A stretch of DNA of 64,000 bases from Mycobacterium simulans (GTDB lineage: Bacteria > Actinomycetota > Actinomycetes > Mycobacteriales > Mycobacteriaceae), in the NCBI RefSeq assembly GCF_900232995.1, contig NZ_OCVX01000003.1, positions 1,878,654 through 1,942,653 of the forward strand, in the 5' to 3' direction. This document shows positions 34,646-45,908 of the stretch, piece by piece. The translations under genes and the position numbers were made by a program. Position 1 is the stretch's first letter, and the number at the start of each line of letters is the position of its first letter. The notes below the pieces were generated by a model that did not search any database, had not been told where the DNA came from, and saw nothing but the letters and a program-made list of their open reading frames with translations.

Positions 34646-35476
34646 TTAGTCGGAGCCCCTCCACAGCGACGGCCAAGTGAAGCTGAGCGCACCCTGGCTC
34701 AACCGGGTGATGAGATCCTCGAGATACCTCATCGGCAAGTCCATGCGCCATTCCGGAAGCAAGGCCGACAATTGCAAGGAATCCACTCCGAGGCTGACCT
34801 CGGTGATCAACAGCCCATGAGGCAGCTCGGGCAGCGGCACCCGGTAAGCGGGCGTCCACGCCGGCAACGTCCACCGCCGCTGCCCGGCAATCACGGCGCG
34901 TGGTCGCAGCCACAAAGCGGCCCCGACCACGTCTGCGTCCACTTCGAGCCCCGCCCAGTCGGGCCGGCGCGCCCAGCGCAGCCGGGCCGTGCCGTCCCGC
35001 CGCAGTTCGCTACGAAGCTGCGGCGCCACCTGCCGCAGCACGTCGTCGAAGACTTCGGCGGGCAGCGTCGACGACAGCTCCGTCGGAGCAGCCACCACCA
35101 ACGGCGGCACACCCGGCCGGATATGCACGTTGCGCAGCACGGCCACGGCACTCCGCAGGTGGTGTTGATCCCACCTGACGTCGCGGGCGGCCACCCGGAC
35201 CTCGCCCAGCTGACCCACGGCCAATCCTTGGGGATCCAGCGCCGAATCCAGCTCGGTGACGGTCAGCACCACATCGTGGTCGCCGATGCGTACCGTGACT
35301 TCCTTGCCGACGAGCAGTTGCTGCAGCGTCATGAACAAGGTCCGGTAGGGCATCGAAACCGCCTGGGCCGCACCGGCACTGACCGACGGCAACCCGGTCG
35401 ACTGCCACAATGAGCCCAGCACGTCCAACGCACGGAAGGCTTCATCCCAACGCAACCGGGGAAGTTTGGGAAACAT
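34646..35476 (-). CDS. Conserved protein, Rv3243c homologue (possibly LmeA/DUF2993-like)
   Basis: A 276-residue protein without an obvious signal peptide or transmembrane helix. It is rich in beta-prone stretches (VTVRIGDHDVVLTVTELDSALDP; GLEVDADVVGAALWLRPRAV) typical of the DUF2993/LmeA-type lipid-binding fold, an assignment I hold loosely. Position and length agree with Rv3243c (about 280 aa). It follows lpqB by 33 bp on the same strand, so it probably belongs to the mtrA-mtrB-lpqB transcript. In H37Rv the next gene would be comF; here the NRPS intervenes. Confidence 0.8.
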   Translation of the reverse strand: MFPKLPRLRWDEAFRALDVLGSLWQSTGLPSVSAGAAQAVSMPYRTLFMTLQQLLVGKEVTVRIGDHDVVLTVTELDSALDPQGLAVGQLGEVRVAARDVRWDQHHLRSAVAVLRNVHIRPGVPPLVVAAPTELSSTLPAEVFDDVLRQVAPQLRSELRRDGTARLRWARRPDWAGLEVDADVVGAALWLRPRAVIAGQRRWTLPAWTPAYRVPLPELPHGLLITEVSLGVDSLQLSALLPEWRMDLPMRYLEDLITRLSQGALSFTWPSLWRGSD

Positions 35477-35509
35477 CCGACGGGCCTCCTCAGTGCGAGG
35501 GTAGCCGGA

Positions 35510-37279
35510 TTACCCGGGCAACACCGGCGCCGCCCCGGCCACCATCAGCCCCGCCACCTCCGACCAGCTCTGCTGGTTTTCGGCGGCCGACGCCGAGTAC
35601 ATCAGAACCCCTTGGGGGCCGGAGACATACACCGTCGACGGGTTGGCCGCGATGGCGAAAAGCGGGATCTGCAAACCGCGGGACGGCGCGTCGGAGTTCA
35701 CCCCGTCGAGGTTGACGTACGACACCGGATGGGTGGCATCGTTGCGGGTCACCACGATGTCGTCCCCGGTTCGCCAGTACAACGAAACCACCGAGGTGCC
35801 CAGCCCGAAGCCCAGCCGCCGCGGGTAGGTCAGGGCGAACTGGCCGGCCTGGGTCTGCTCGACACCGGCCAGAATCACCTGGCCAGCGATCACCATCGCG
35901 GCACGTGTCCCATCCCGGGACAGCTGCAGATCGGTGATGGGACCGGGGAAGCGGCTGGAGACCGCGGTGGAATCCACGGGGATCCGCGCCGGTTGTCCCG
36001 ACGCCGTCTCTTGAATCGCTCGCAGCACGTTGTTGGTATCGACCACCACCCAGACCGCGTCGTCCAGCGACCAACTGGGCCGCGACAGGTTGTGCCCGTC
36101 GGCGGACTGGACCGCCTCGCCACCGAGATCGCCGATCCACAGAGACGCCGCCATATCCGGGGCGCCGCGCCGCAGCGTCACCACCGACGCCACCTGGCGC
36201 CCGTTGCGCGAGAGCGCGGCGCCCGTCTGGTCCCCCATGCGCCCGAAGGCTCCGGGCACGGTGGTGATGCGCTGTCCGTCCAGCGCTACCAGTGACCCGC
36301 TTACCAGGGCATGCAGCCCCGCACCGGCGCCGTCGGCGACTCCGGGGTCGGTGGCGGCGACGTCGGAGGTGGTCCACCCCTCGGCGAACCTGTCCTCGAG
36401 CGGGGCGCCGTCGGCGTTGATCACATACGGCCCTCTGATATCGGCCCTGGCCAGCGTCCAAATGATCTGCGCGGCAAGCAATTGCCTACTGTGTGGGTCG
36501 GTGGTGGACAGCTTCTCCAGATCGATGCGTGCGCCGCCGTAGCCTTTGCCGATGCCACTCTTGCCGCCGTCGGCTCGGGTCACCGGACCGCGTAGCCGCA
36601 GCGGCGGGGCCAGCAGATTGCGCACCGTGTGCGCCATCTCGGGACGCGGACCGGCGAGCAGCTTGGAGACCAGCTCCGTGGCCAGCTGATCGTGGTCGGA
36701 CACCGCCACGTAGCGCGGATCGGGGACGACGGTCTTGCCGGTCGGGTCGGCGAAGTACAGGGTGTTGCGCTTGTAGGTCGCCTGAAACTGCTGCCAGTCC
36801 AGGAAGACCCCGTTGGGCAGCCGGTCGATGCGCCAGCCGCCAGATGTCTTGACCAGCTCGATCGGGCCCGGGTCTGGCAGCTGGCCTTCGGCGGTCTCGA
36901 ATACCCCCACGTCGGACAGCGAGCCCAGGATGTCTGCCCGCATGGTCGCCGAAACCCGGTCGGCGCCACGGGTTTCGACGAACACCACGTGGTCGATCAG
37001 CAGTGCGCTACCGGCATCGTCCCAGGCGTTGGAGGCCGATTGGGTGAGGAACTGGCGCGCGGCCAGATGCCGGTTGGCGGGATCGGCTGTGGCCTTGAGG
37101 AATTCGCGCAACAGTACGTCAGGGTCCATGCCGGGAGTCGGCTTGGGCAGATTTGACGGTGCCGGTCGCTCGACGGTGCCGATGGCTTGCGGCGCCGACG
37201 AGCTAGGCACGCTGGCGCAACCGCCCAGCAACACCGCCAGGAACACGATCGCAAGGAACCGTCCCATCACCCGGTCCAC
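35510..37279 (-). CDS. lpqB: Lipoprotein LpqB, accessory to MtrAB
   Basis: A 589-residue lipoprotein that binds the extracytoplasmic part of MtrB and influences MtrA signalling and cell-wall homeostasis. The signal peptide ends in the lipobox LLGGC with the lipidated Cys at residue 21. A GerMN-type domain (about residues 150-270) is followed by a WD40/beta-propeller-like C-terminal half. It matches Rv3244c (583 aa). The start at 37279 overlaps the end of mtrB by 13 bp; a second Met at 37267 overlaps the mtrB stop as TGATG and is also plausible. Confidence 0.96.
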   Translation of the reverse strand: MDRVMGRFLAIVFLAVLLGGCASVPSSSAPQAIGTVERPAPSNLPKPTPGMDPDVLLREFLKATADPANRHLAARQFLTQSASNAWDDAGSALLIDHVVFVETRGADRVSATMRADILGSLSDVGVFETAEGQLPDPGPIELVKTSGGWRIDRLPNGVFLDWQQFQATYKRNTLYFADPTGKTVVPDPRYVAVSDHDQLATELVSKLLAGPRPEMAHTVRNLLAPPLRLRGPVTRADGGKSGIGKGYGGARIDLEKLSTTDPHSRQLLAAQIIWTLARADIRGPYVINADGAPLEDRFAEGWTTSDVAATDPGVADGAGAGLHALVSGSLVALDGQRITTVPGAFGRMGDQTGAALSRNGRQVASVVTLRRGAPDMAASLWIGDLGGEAVQSADGHNLSRPSWSLDDAVWVVVDTNNVLRAIQETASGQPARIPVDSTAVSSRFPGPITDLQLSRDGTRAAMVIAGQVILAGVEQTQAGQFALTYPRRLGFGLGTSVVSLYWRTGDDIVVTRNDATHPVSYVNLDGVNSDAPSRGLQIPLFAIAANPSTVYVSGPQGVLMYSASAAENQQSWSEVAGLMVAGAAPVLPG

Positions 37280-38943
37280 TCGGCATGCTCACGTGGGCGC
37301 TGACGCTCATCGTGGTCCGGCGCAGTCGGTGGTGTCGGCTGCGGTATTGGTTTCATGGGCAGCGGGCTCGTAGTCACCTTATGGCCACGGACCAGGGGAA
37401 GCGTCAACCGGAAGCATGCACCTTCGCCCGGCTCTCCCCATGCCTCCAGTCGACCCTGGTGCAGTCGCGCGTCCTCGATGCTGATCGCCAGACCCAGACC
37501 CGTGCCGCCGGAGCGCCGCACCCGTGACGGATCCGAACGCCAGAACCGGCTGAACACCAGCTTCTCCTCACCGGGCCGCAGCCCGACCCCGTAGTCGCGG
37601 ACCGTCACGGCGACCGTGTCTTCGTCGGCGGCCATCCGGATCCGCACCGGTTTGTGTTCTGCGTGGTCGATGGCGTTGGCAATCAGATTGCGCAGGATCC
37701 GTTCCACCCGGCGCGCATCGACCTCGGCGATCACCTCCTCCGCGGGCATGTCCACCAGCAACTCGATACCCGCCTCCTCGGCCAGGTGGCCCACGTTGCC
37801 CAGAGCGTTGTTGACCGTCGCGCGCAGGTCGACCGCCTCGACGGACAACTCGGCCACGCCGGCGTCGTGGCGCGAGATCTCCAGCAGGTCGTTGAGCAGT
37901 GTCTCGAACCGGTCCAGCTCGCTGACCATCAACTCGGTGGAGCGCCGCAGCGTCGGGTCGAGGTCGGCGCTGTGGTCGTAGATCAAGTCGGCAGCCATCC
38001 GCACCGTGGTCAGCGGCGTGCGCAGTTCGTGGCTGACGTCGGAAGTGAACCGGCGCTGCAGGTTGCCGAACTCTTCGAGCTGGGTGATCTGCCGTGACAG
38101 GCTCTCGGCCATGTCGTTGAACGAGACCGCGAGCCGGGCCATGTCGTCTTCACCGCGGACCGGCATGCGCTCGGAAAGGTGGCCCTCGGCGAATCGTTCG
38201 GCGATCCGGGACGCCGACCGAACCGGCACCACGACCTGCCGGGATACCAACAGGGCGATACCGGCGAGCAGGACCAGCAGCACCAGGCCGCCGGTGGCCA
38301 TGGTGCCGCGCACCAGCGCGATCGTGGCCTGCTCGTTGACCAAAGGAAAGATGAGGTACAGCTCCAGATTGGCCACCCGGGACGACGTCGGGGTACCGAC
38401 GATCAGCGCCGGCCCCGAGAAACCGTCGGTGTGCACGGTGGCGTACTGGTACGCCGCCTGCCCGGCCTTGACGAAGCCCCGCAACGCACTAGGCACCTGG
38501 TCGACGGGTCCGGCGCTAGAGGCTGCGCGCGGCCCGTCCCCCGGCACCATCAGCACCGCGTCGAACACACCGGCCAAGCCGGCGCCCGAGGCCGGGTCGG
38601 ATTTCGACGTCAGGGTGTTGCGTGCGAGCTGGAGGCTACTGTCGAGCGAGCGCGTCTCCTCGCCGTTGACTATCCCACTGACGGTGGTGCGCGCCCGCTC
38701 GATCTGATCGATCGCGGCCTTGACCTTGATGTCGAGCACCCGGTTGGTGACCTGGCTGGTCAGCACAAAGCCAAGCGCCAGGATCACGGCGAGCGAGAGT
38801 CCGAGCGTCAACGCCACGACCCGCAATTGCAGCGATCGGCGCCAGGCAATACCTACGGCTCGACTCAGTGCACTCAAGCCCCGCGTCATGGGGCCAGAAC
38901 GCCCCCAACGACCTCGACTACGTCGCCGCGAGCCCCAGATCAA
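37267..38943 (-). CDS. mtrB: Sensor histidine kinase MtrB
   Basis: A 558-residue membrane histidine kinase, orthologue of Rv3245c (567 aa). The first transmembrane helix is [24 protein letters not shown] (about residues 39-62) and the second is near 215-240 ([15 protein letters not shown]), flanking an extracytoplasmic sensor. HAMP follows, then the HisKA motif [16 protein letters not shown] with the phospho-accepting His, and an HATPase with NAIDHAE, DYGVGL and GGTGLGL boxes. It sits at the septum and controls MtrA in growth and division. It follows mtrA by 25 bp and overlaps lpqB. Confidence 0.97.
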   Translation of the reverse strand: MIWGSRRRSRGRWGRSGPMTRGLSALSRAVGIAWRRSLQLRVVALTLGLSLAVILALGFVLTSQVTNRVLDIKVKAAIDQIERARTTVSGIVNGEETRSLDSSLQLARNTLTSKSDPASGAGLAGVFDAVLMVPGDGPRAASSAGPVDQVPSALRGFVKAGQAAYQYATVHTDGFSGPALIVGTPTSSRVANLELYLIFPLVNEQATIALVRGTMATGGLVLLVLLAGIALLVSRQVVVPVRSASRIAERFAEGHLSERMPVRGEDDMARLAVSFNDMAESLSRQITQLEEFGNLQRRFTSDVSHELRTPLTTVRMAADLIYDHSADLDPTLRRSTELMVSELDRFETLLNDLLEISRHDAGVAELSVEAVDLRATVNNALGNVGHLAEEAGIELLVDMPAEEVIAEVDARRVERILRNLIANAIDHAEHKPVRIRMAADEDTVAVTVRDYGVGLRPGEEKLVFSRFWRSDPSRVRRSGGTGLGLAISIEDARLHQGRLEAWGEPGEGACFRLTLPLVRGHKVTTSPLPMKPIPQPTPPTAPDHDERQRPREHAEWTG

Positions 38944-38968
38944 CGGCGCCCCGCTTCAACATCCCGGA

Positions 38969-39655
38969 TCACGGAGGTCCGGCCTTGTATCCCACTCCTC
39001 GAACGGTCAACACTACGGTCGGGTTCTCCGGGTCTTTTTCGACCTTGGCCCGCAGACGTTGGACATGCACGTTCACCAGGCGGGTGTCCGCCGGGTGCCG
39101 GTATCCCCACACCTGTTCGAGCAGCACATCACGAGTAAACACCTGGCGGGGTTTGCGCGCCAATGCGACCAACAGGTCGAACTCCAGCGGTGTCAATGAG
39201 ATCTGCTCGCCATTGCGGGTGACCTTGTGCGCCGGCACGTCGATGTCGACGTCGGCGATGGACAGCATCTCGGCGGGCTCGTCGTCGTTGCGCCGCAGCC
39301 GTGCCCGCACCCGCGCGACCAGCTCCTTGGGTTTGAACGGTTTCATGATGTAGTCGTCGGCGCCGGACTCCAGTCCCAGCACCACGTCCACGGTGTCGGT
39401 CTTGGCCGTCAGCATCACGATTGGAACGCCGGAATCGGCGCGCAGCACCCGGCACACGTCGATGCCGTTCATACCGGGCAACATCAAATCCAACAGCACC
39501 AGGTCGGGGCGCAGCTCGCGCACCGCGGTTAGGGCTTGAGTACCGTCGCCGATGACCGCGGTGTCGAAACCCTCCCCACGCAACACGATGGTGAGCATCT
39601 CGGCCAGCGAAGCGTCGTCGTCGACGACCAAAATCCTTTGCCTCATGCTGTCCAT
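38969..39655 (-). CDS. mtrA: Response regulator MtrA
   Basis: An OmpR-family regulator of 228 aa. The receiver domain shows the acidic triad and the phospho-acceptor Asp56 (LVLLDLMLPG), the conserved Thr in VMLTAKTD, and Lys in YIMKPFKP. The winged-helix DNA-binding domain ends with VVLTVRGVGYKAGPP. Starting from MDSMRQRIL (ATG at 39655) gives exactly the length of Rv3246c; the 21-residue upstream extension of the open frame is not expected to be used. It regulates replication and cell-wall hydrolase genes and heads mtrA-mtrB-lpqB. Confidence 0.98.
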   Translation of the reverse strand: MDSMRQRILVVDDDASLAEMLTIVLRGEGFDTAVIGDGTQALTAVRELRPDLVLLDLMLPGMNGIDVCRVLRADSGVPIVMLTAKTDTVDVVLGLESGADDYIMKPFKPKELVARVRARLRRNDDEPAEMLSIADVDIDVPAHKVTRNGEQISLTPLEFDLLVALARKPRQVFTRDVLLEQVWGYRHPADTRLVNVHVQRLRAKVEKDPENPTVVLTVRGVGYKAGPP

Positions 39656-39724
39656 GGTGTCACCAGTTCGGGATAAAACTGGGGCGCCACACGGGCGTTT
39701 CTTGCTCGATAAGGGCAAATACTC

Positions 39725-40369
39725 TCAAATTCGCCCATCCGGGGCCATTAAAGTCGCCGCCAGGCCGCCCGGATCGACGTCGGCGTCGACGACCAACCAT
39801 CGTCCGCCCCAGCCGGCGGCGGCCAATCCGAGGTACGCCGCCCCGGTGCGCCGCTGCAGTTCGTCGTCGCGTTCGTAGCTGTCGCGCGCCCGACCGGGAT
39901 CGCTTTCCGCCCGGCTGCGCGCCCGCTGCTCGGCAAGCTCTGCGGGCACCGCGAGCAGCACTTGCCAGTCCGGTGCGGGCAGCCCCAACCTGCGGTATTC
40001 GAGCTGCCGCACCCAGGCCACCACCTCGCCGTCAGCATCCTGGTGCAGACGCGCTGCGCTGTAGGCGGCGTTGGACGCCACGTAGCGATCCAGGATCACC
40101 ACGTCGTGGTCATGCCTGGCGCGGTCGATCTCGTCGATCGCGTCCGCCCGGTCGAGCGCGAACAGCATCGCCATCGCATACACCGACGACGCCAGGTCGC
40201 CGTGCTTGCCATGCAGCGCCTCGGCCACGACGTCGGCGGTTACCGATTGCCCGTATCGCGGGAAGGCCAGCGTGGCCACCGACTTCCCGGCGTCCTCGAA
40301 CGCCTTGCGCAGGCCTTCGGTCAACGTTCGTTTGCCGGAGCCGTCGACGCCTTCGATTGCGATCAGCAC
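39725..40369 (-). CDS. tmk: Thymidylate kinase
   Basis: A 214-residue dTMP kinase that makes dTDP for DNA synthesis; homologue of Rv3247c. The P-loop is IEGVDGSGKRTL (about residues 5-16), the DR(Y/H) motif is LDRYVASN and the lid region is RARSRAESDPGRARDSYERD. It is 69 bp upstream of mtrA on the same strand. The upstream side carries a long inverted-repeat element (40380-40452) separating it from the lipase gene. Confidence 0.96.
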   Translation of the reverse strand: MLIAIEGVDGSGKRTLTEGLRKAFEDAGKSVATLAFPRYGQSVTADVVAEALHGKHGDLASSVYAMAMLFALDRADAIDEIDRARHDHDVVILDRYVASNAAYSAARLHQDADGEVVAWVRQLEYRRLGLPAPDWQVLLAVPAELAEQRARSRAESDPGRARDSYERDDELQRRTGAAYLGLAAAGWGGRWLVVDADVDPGGLAATLMAPDGRI

Positions 40370-40379
40370 GGCGTGAGCC

Positions 40380-40452
40380 TAATGGCGATCGCAAGCGCGG
40401 CGAAGCCGGGCGCTGGGGGCACCTCCCGCTTGCGGCGGACGGGTCGCCATTA
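40380..40452. repeat. 73-bp dispersed repeat with terminal inverted repeats between the lipase gene and tmk
   Basis: The ends are perfect inverted repeats, TAATGGCGA (40380-40388) and TCGCCATTA (40444-40452), with a second nested pair CGCAAGCG (40390-40397) and CGCTTGCG (40427-40434). The core AGCGCGGCGAAGCCGGGCGC is almost the same as the core of the 56-bp repeats upstream of secA1. It fills nearly the whole gap between the lipase stop and the tmk start. It could form a long hairpin and terminate lipase transcription. Confidence 0.75.
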
Positions 40453-40460
40453 ATGGCACG

Positions 40461-41777
40461 TTAGTAGGCCCCGCAGTTCGGGGTGGTCGGTAAGGCGTTG
40501 AACCGGTCGGCGATCCACTGCATGGCGCGCTCGCCGTCCACCAGCAAGCACAGCACGTGATTGATCCCCAACTTATTCCATAGTGGCGGCTGCTCGTTGG
40601 TATGGAATTGGACATCGGCGCCTTGGGCGCACCAGTCTCGGCCGAGCTGGCTGGCCGCTGTCCACGGCACCAAGGGATCGAACCGATTGATGTCGATCAG
40701 TACCGGCACCGCCGGCTTGTGCCGGCCAATGCGTTGCTCGTCAAGCAAACTCCGGAACGGCTCCTGCCGAACCAATTCCACCGGGTCTTCGGTGAAATAC
40801 TCGTTGAGGCGATGAAACCCGTAGGTAAGCACGGTCTCCAGCGTGCACTGGTTCTGCGTCTTGGCCAGCATGTCCGCACCCGCCGGAGTGAGCTTCTCGC
40901 GGACCGCCGGTTCGATCTCGGGGTAGGCGGCGATGAGGCCGTTGATGACATAGCCAATGCCTCCAGCCAGGATGCTGCCGTCGACATAGGGCAACATCTC
41001 GGCGAGATCGGCCGGCGGCGCACCGGCGAAGACGCCGACGATGTTGAGGTCAGGCGCGTAGGACGGCGCCAGTTCGGCGGCCGAAGCCGCTGCCCCGCCG
41101 CCCTGGGAGTATCCCCAAAGCGCCACCGGCCCATGCGGATTCAGCGAAGTCCCCGGCAGACGCAGGGCTGCACGTGCTGCGTCGAGCAGCGCCTGCCCCT
41201 GGGCGAGGCGGTTACCGAAGGTTTCCACCCCCGGGGTGCCCAGACCTTCGTAGTCGGTGACCACGACGGCATATCCGCGAAACACCAGGATCGAGACGAT
41301 CACCTCTTCATAACCGAAGGCCAGGTCCAGGCCGCCGGAGTAATGGATGCCCTGGTTGAACACCCGCGACGGCGCGCACTGATCGCCCATGCCCTGGGTT
41401 CCGGGAGCGAGCGCGATCAGCGGGCGAGGCCCAGTTCCGGGCCACGGGTTGTTCGGCTCGAAGTAGGTGCCGGTCACCGCGGTCGGGCCGCCGCCCTCGC
41501 TGTGGTACATGATGCGGGTACCGGTCGCCGGGAAAGCGCCGAGTTGACCCGACGGCTCGATCACGAGCCGGGACGGCTCTGCGCGGATCCCGTCGCCGGG
41601 TTGTCCCGGCGGCAGCGGATCCGGTGGGGTATAGAACTCCTCGTATTGGCCTTCGTCGGCGCGCGCATCGACGGCGAGCCAGGCAGCGTCCGCAAGCCAG
41701 CTACCGGCCGAGAGTGAGAGCGCAACCGCAATCTTGGCGGCCTGACGAAACGAGCGCGGGCGGGACCGATGCGGCAC
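40461..41777 (-). CDS. Secreted lipase of the fungal-type (LIP) alpha/beta-hydrolase family
   Basis: A secreted serine esterase or lipase of about 438 aa. From a GTG at 41777 it has a good ribosome-binding site (GGGGAG) and a clean signal peptide (RSFRQAAKIAVALSLSAGSWLADA); the ATG at 41825 would add 16 residues before it. The nucleophile elbow is GYSQG (LWGYSQGGGAAASAAEL). Candidate Asp and His are in DINRFDPLVP and GINHVLCLL. The family usually hydrolyses triacylglycerols or related esters outside the cell. No gene lies at this position in H37Rv between tmk and sahH, so it is an insertion relative to that order. Confidence 0.85.
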   Translation of the reverse strand: MPHRSRPRSFRQAAKIAVALSLSAGSWLADAAWLAVDARADEGQYEEFYTPPDPLPPGQPGDGIRAEPSRLVIEPSGQLGAFPATGTRIMYHSEGGGPTAVTGTYFEPNNPWPGTGPRPLIALAPGTQGMGDQCAPSRVFNQGIHYSGGLDLAFGYEEVIVSILVFRGYAVVVTDYEGLGTPGVETFGNRLAQGQALLDAARAALRLPGTSLNPHGPVALWGYSQGGGAAASAAELAPSYAPDLNIVGVFAGAPPADLAEMLPYVDGSILAGGIGYVINGLIAAYPEIEPAVREKLTPAGADMLAKTQNQCTLETVLTYGFHRLNEYFTEDPVELVRQEPFRSLLDEQRIGRHKPAVPVLIDINRFDPLVPWTAASQLGRDWCAQGADVQFHTNEQPPLWNKLGINHVLCLLVDGERAMQWIADRFNALPTTPNCGAY

Positions 41778-41878
41778 ACACTCCCCAGGAATTCCCTGGA
41801 ACCCCGGTATTAAACACGCACTCAATAGCCCTAGGGTCGATGAGCGCGAGGCTATCGAGTGCGCGGGCGCCCCGTCTG

Positions 41879-41906
41879 GCGTGACGCTCGACGCCGAACG
41901 TCACGC
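41879..41906 (-). terminator. Hairpin downstream of sahH
   Basis: GCGTGACG (41879-41886) and CGTCACGC (41899-41906) form an 8-bp stem with an additional internal TCG/CGA pair. It lies 29 bp past the sahH stop; the GTGACGCTCG motif is repeated at about 41911. There is no U-tract, as is common for mycobacterial terminators. Confidence 0.55.
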
Positions 41907-41934
41907 AGGCGTGACGCTCGGCGCGAAGGCCACC

Positions 41935-43413
<1,479 letters not shown>

Positions 43414-43558
43414 TACGTATTTCATCCTTACTACGGGGCTCACAGGGGTTCAAAGGTCCGAGCGGGCGACGTCGCCTCCATACGCTCGAGCGCCACTTTA
43501 GTCGCCTCGCTGTAAGCCCCGCAGGTCAGGACCTTTCGGGGAACTGTCTGGAAACCAC

Positions 43559-44194
43559 TCAGGGGACGATATTGACGCCGTGCCGCTCGGCGAACGGCGT
43601 CATCAACCGGGCCAGATCCGCTGCCACGTCGTGGTCGGCCTCTGGCGGCATGGACACGTAGCTCAAGCACAGCCGCACGATCGCCCGCGACAGCACATTG
43701 GCGTCGTCATCGCTGGTGGCGACCCATGTCTGGGTGAACGCGGTCGCCAGCCGGGCCGATGCCCTGGTGATGATGGGCGCACTGTCGGTGGTGATGAGTT
43801 GCAGCAGATCGGGCTTCGCGACGCCGGTCAGCAACGAGATCACCAGCGGGTCGGCGGCCGTTTCTGTGAAGAACGTCCGGAATCCCTGTAAGAACGATTC
43901 GTAGATGTTGCCCACGTTGGCATCCAGGGCGGCATGCACGGCGTCGACAAGGCGATCGGCCAGGCGCAGTGCGTAGCCCTGTGCCAGCCCCTGCCGCGAA
44001 CCGAACTCGTTGTAGATGGTCTGCCGGCTGATGCCGGCGGCGCGAGCGACATCGGACAACGTGATGGCCGACCAGTCGCGGGTCAACAGCAGATCCCGCA
44101 TCGCGTCCAGTACCGAATCACGCAGCAGGGCTCGCGATGCCTCGGCGTAGGGAATCCGCTTCATAGGCGCGACTGTAGTGTTCGGGGCGATCAT
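43559..44194 (-). CDS. TetR-family regulator of the alkane hydroxylase operon (Rv3249c homologue)
   Basis: A 211-residue TetR-type repressor. The N-terminal helix-turn-helix is [24 protein letters not shown]; the C-terminal domain is alpha-helical and would bind a hydrophobic ligand. The ATG at 44194 overlaps the rubB stop as ATGA and gives the same length as Rv3249c; the open frame extends 21 codons further but into rubB. Being last in alkB-rubA-rubB-tetR, it probably autoregulates the operon through sites upstream of alkB (45797-45908). Confidence 0.93.
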   Translation of the reverse strand: MIAPNTTVAPMKRIPYAEASRALLRDSVLDAMRDLLLTRDWSAITLSDVARAAGISRQTIYNEFGSRQGLAQGYALRLADRLVDAVHAALDANVGNIYESFLQGFRTFFTETAADPLVISLLTGVAKPDLLQLITTDSAPIITRASARLATAFTQTWVATSDDDANVLSRAIVRLCLSYVSMPPEADHDVAADLARLMTPFAERHGVNIVP

Positions 44195-44373
44195 GAGCGA
44201 GCAACCTCCACCATCACGAAGTCCGACTTTGCCGCGCCGCAGTCCGGACAGCTCCAATCCTCGGGAATGTCGTCCCAGCGGGTGCCCGGCGCGATGCCGT
44301 CTTCCGGCCAGCCCAGCGCCTCGTCATACTCGAAGCCGCATTGGACGCATTGGTACAGCTTGTAGTCACTCAT
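44191..44373 (-). CDS. rubB: Rubredoxin RubB
   Basis: A 60-residue rubredoxin carrying electrons to AlkB. Two Cys pairs bind one iron: [14 protein letters not shown] and [11 protein letters not shown]. It matches Rv3250c. Its start overlaps the rubA stop and its stop overlaps the tetR start, both as ATGA, indicating strict translational coupling. Confidence 0.97.
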   Translation of the reverse strand: MSDYKLYQCVQCGFEYDEALGWPEDGIAPGTRWDDIPEDWSCPDCGAAKSDFVMVEVARS

Positions 44374-44546
44374 TTCACAGCTCCAATCAGTTCGAAATCA
44401 ACTTTCTCGCGGACACCGCAGTCCGGACAGCACCAATCATCGGGAATCTGATCCCAGCCGGTTCCGGCTGGAAAGCCTTCCCTGGGATCACCTTTGGCCT
44501 CGTCGTAGACGTAGTCACAGATCGGGCACTGGTAGGACGCAGTCAT
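44370..44546 (-). CDS. rubA: Rubredoxin RubA
   Basis: A 58-residue rubredoxin with iron-binding pairs [13 protein letters not shown] and [13 protein letters not shown], matching Rv3251c. The correct start is the ATG at 44546 ([12 protein letters not shown]), overlapping the alkB stop; a longer frame reaching 44660 would lie inside alkB. Rubredoxins are the immediate electron donors to the alkane hydroxylase. Confidence 0.97.
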   Translation of the reverse strand: MTASYQCPICDYVYDEAKGDPREGFPAGTGWDQIPDDWCCPDCGVREKVDFELIGAVK

Positions 44547-45796
44547 GCGGCTTGCCCGTACTTGGCCAGGATCTTCTCGCGCAGCCGCGGCTGCACGTTG
44601 ACCCTGGTGATGTCGCCGTCGTAGTGCTCGAGGACCCGGTGGTCCATCACCTTGCGCCACAGCGGAGGGAAGTAGGTCAGGCCGATCATCGACGCGTACC
44701 CGCTGGGCAGATTGGGCGAGCCGTCCATGCTGCGCAGCGTCTGGTAGCGGCGAGTCGGGTTGGCGTGATGGTCACTGTGCCGCTGCAGGTGGTACAGGAA
44801 CAGGTTGGTGACGATGTGGTCGGAGTTCCAGCTGTGTACCGGGGCGCAGCGCTCGTAGCGGCCGTTGGCGTTCTTCTGCCTCAGGAGTCCGTAGTGCTCG
44901 AGGTAGTTGACGGCTTCAAGCAGGCAGAAGCCGAAGACCGCCTGGATGATCACGAACGGGATCAGACTCGGGCCGAACGCCGCGATCAGCACGCCCCACA
45001 GCACCACCGACATCGCCCAGGCGTTGAGCACGTCGTTGCGCGGATATGTCTTCGGATTCCAGGGGCTGACGCCTGCCCGGCGCAGCCGCTGGGCCTCCAG
45101 CCGAACCGACGAGCGCAGGCTGCCAAACACGCTGCGGGGCAGGAACTCCCAGAAGGTCTCGCCGAACCGAGCCGACGCCGGGTCCTCGGGGGTAGACACC
45201 CGAACGTGGTGACCACGGTTGTGCTCGATGTAGAAGTGCCCGTACCAGGTCTGCGCCAGGGTGATCTTGGACAGCCAGCGCTCCAGTGACTCCTTCTTGT
45301 GCCCCATCTCGTGCGCGGTGTTGATGCCGACGCCGCCGAGCACGCCGATCGATAGCGCCACACCGAGTTTCCCTGCCCAGCTCAACCCGCCGTCAAAGCC
45401 GAGCCAGCTGAGATTGGATGCGGTGAACAGATAGGCACCCAGGACCACGCTGAGGTACTGGAACGGGATGTAGACGTAGGTGCAGTAGCGGTAGTACTTG
45501 TCGTTCTCCAGCCGCGCCATCACCTCGTCGGGCGGGTTCTGCCCGTCGGGTCCGAAGCGCAGGTCGAGCAGCGGCAACAGGATGTAAAGCAGGATCGGCC
45601 CGATCCACAACGGCACCTGCGCGGCGGCATGCCAGCCGAGTTGGTTGAGCCCCCAAGTGATCGGCAGCATCACGAACAACGCCGTCGGCGGGATCAGTCC
45701 CATGAGCCACAGGTAGCGCTTCTTGTCGCGCCATTCGGGTTCGGGAGCGGGTACCTGATCTTCTTGGGCCGTTTCGGACCGGATCTGTGTGGTCAT
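44543..45796 (-). CDS. alkB: Alkane 1-monooxygenase AlkB
   Basis: A 417-residue membrane diiron monooxygenase that oxidises medium- to long-chain alkanes at the terminal carbon; homologue of Rv3252c (416 aa). Histidine boxes HEMGHK, HNRGHH and LQRHSDHHANPTRR are present together with NYLEHYGL. Several hydrophobic segments start with LWLMGLIPPTALFVMLPITWG. The ATG at 45796 is 8 bp from a perfect Shine-Dalgarno AAGGAGG (45805-45811), so the longer open frame to 45979 is not used. It heads the alkB-rubA-rubB-tetR operon. Confidence 0.97.
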   Translation of the reverse strand: MTTQIRSETAQEDQVPAPEPEWRDKKRYLWLMGLIPPTALFVMLPITWGLNQLGWHAAAQVPLWIGPILLYILLPLLDLRFGPDGQNPPDEVMARLENDKYYRYCTYVYIPFQYLSVVLGAYLFTASNLSWLGFDGGLSWAGKLGVALSIGVLGGVGINTAHEMGHKKESLERWLSKITLAQTWYGHFYIEHNRGHHVRVSTPEDPASARFGETFWEFLPRSVFGSLRSSVRLEAQRLRRAGVSPWNPKTYPRNDVLNAWAMSVVLWGVLIAAFGPSLIPFVIIQAVFGFCLLEAVNYLEHYGLLRQKNANGRYERCAPVHSWNSDHIVTNLFLYHLQRHSDHHANPTRRYQTLRSMDGSPNLPSGYASMIGLTYFPPLWRKVMDHRVLEHYDGDITRVNVQPRLREKILAKYGQAA

Positions 45797-45908
45797 AAGC
45801 CAAACCTCCTTGTGAGTCACACCACGTTGAGGTTTGGACAATACCGCCATCTCCGTCTCCTGTCTAGACAATAGATGGCAGTTTGTATAATTATTGGCCA
45901 AATGCGAG
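45797..45908 (-). promoter_or_regulatory. alkB promoter with palindromic operator
   Basis: The 112-bp leader contains the perfect palindrome TGTCTAGACA (45861-45870). On the minus strand TATTGTC occurs twice, in CTATTGTCTAGACA and GTATTGTCCAAAC, giving a directly repeated half-site about 28 bp apart. TATACA within TAATTATACAAAC (about 45882-45894) is a plausible -10. The operon's own TetR protein is the natural candidate to bind here; this is inference. Confidence 0.55.
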
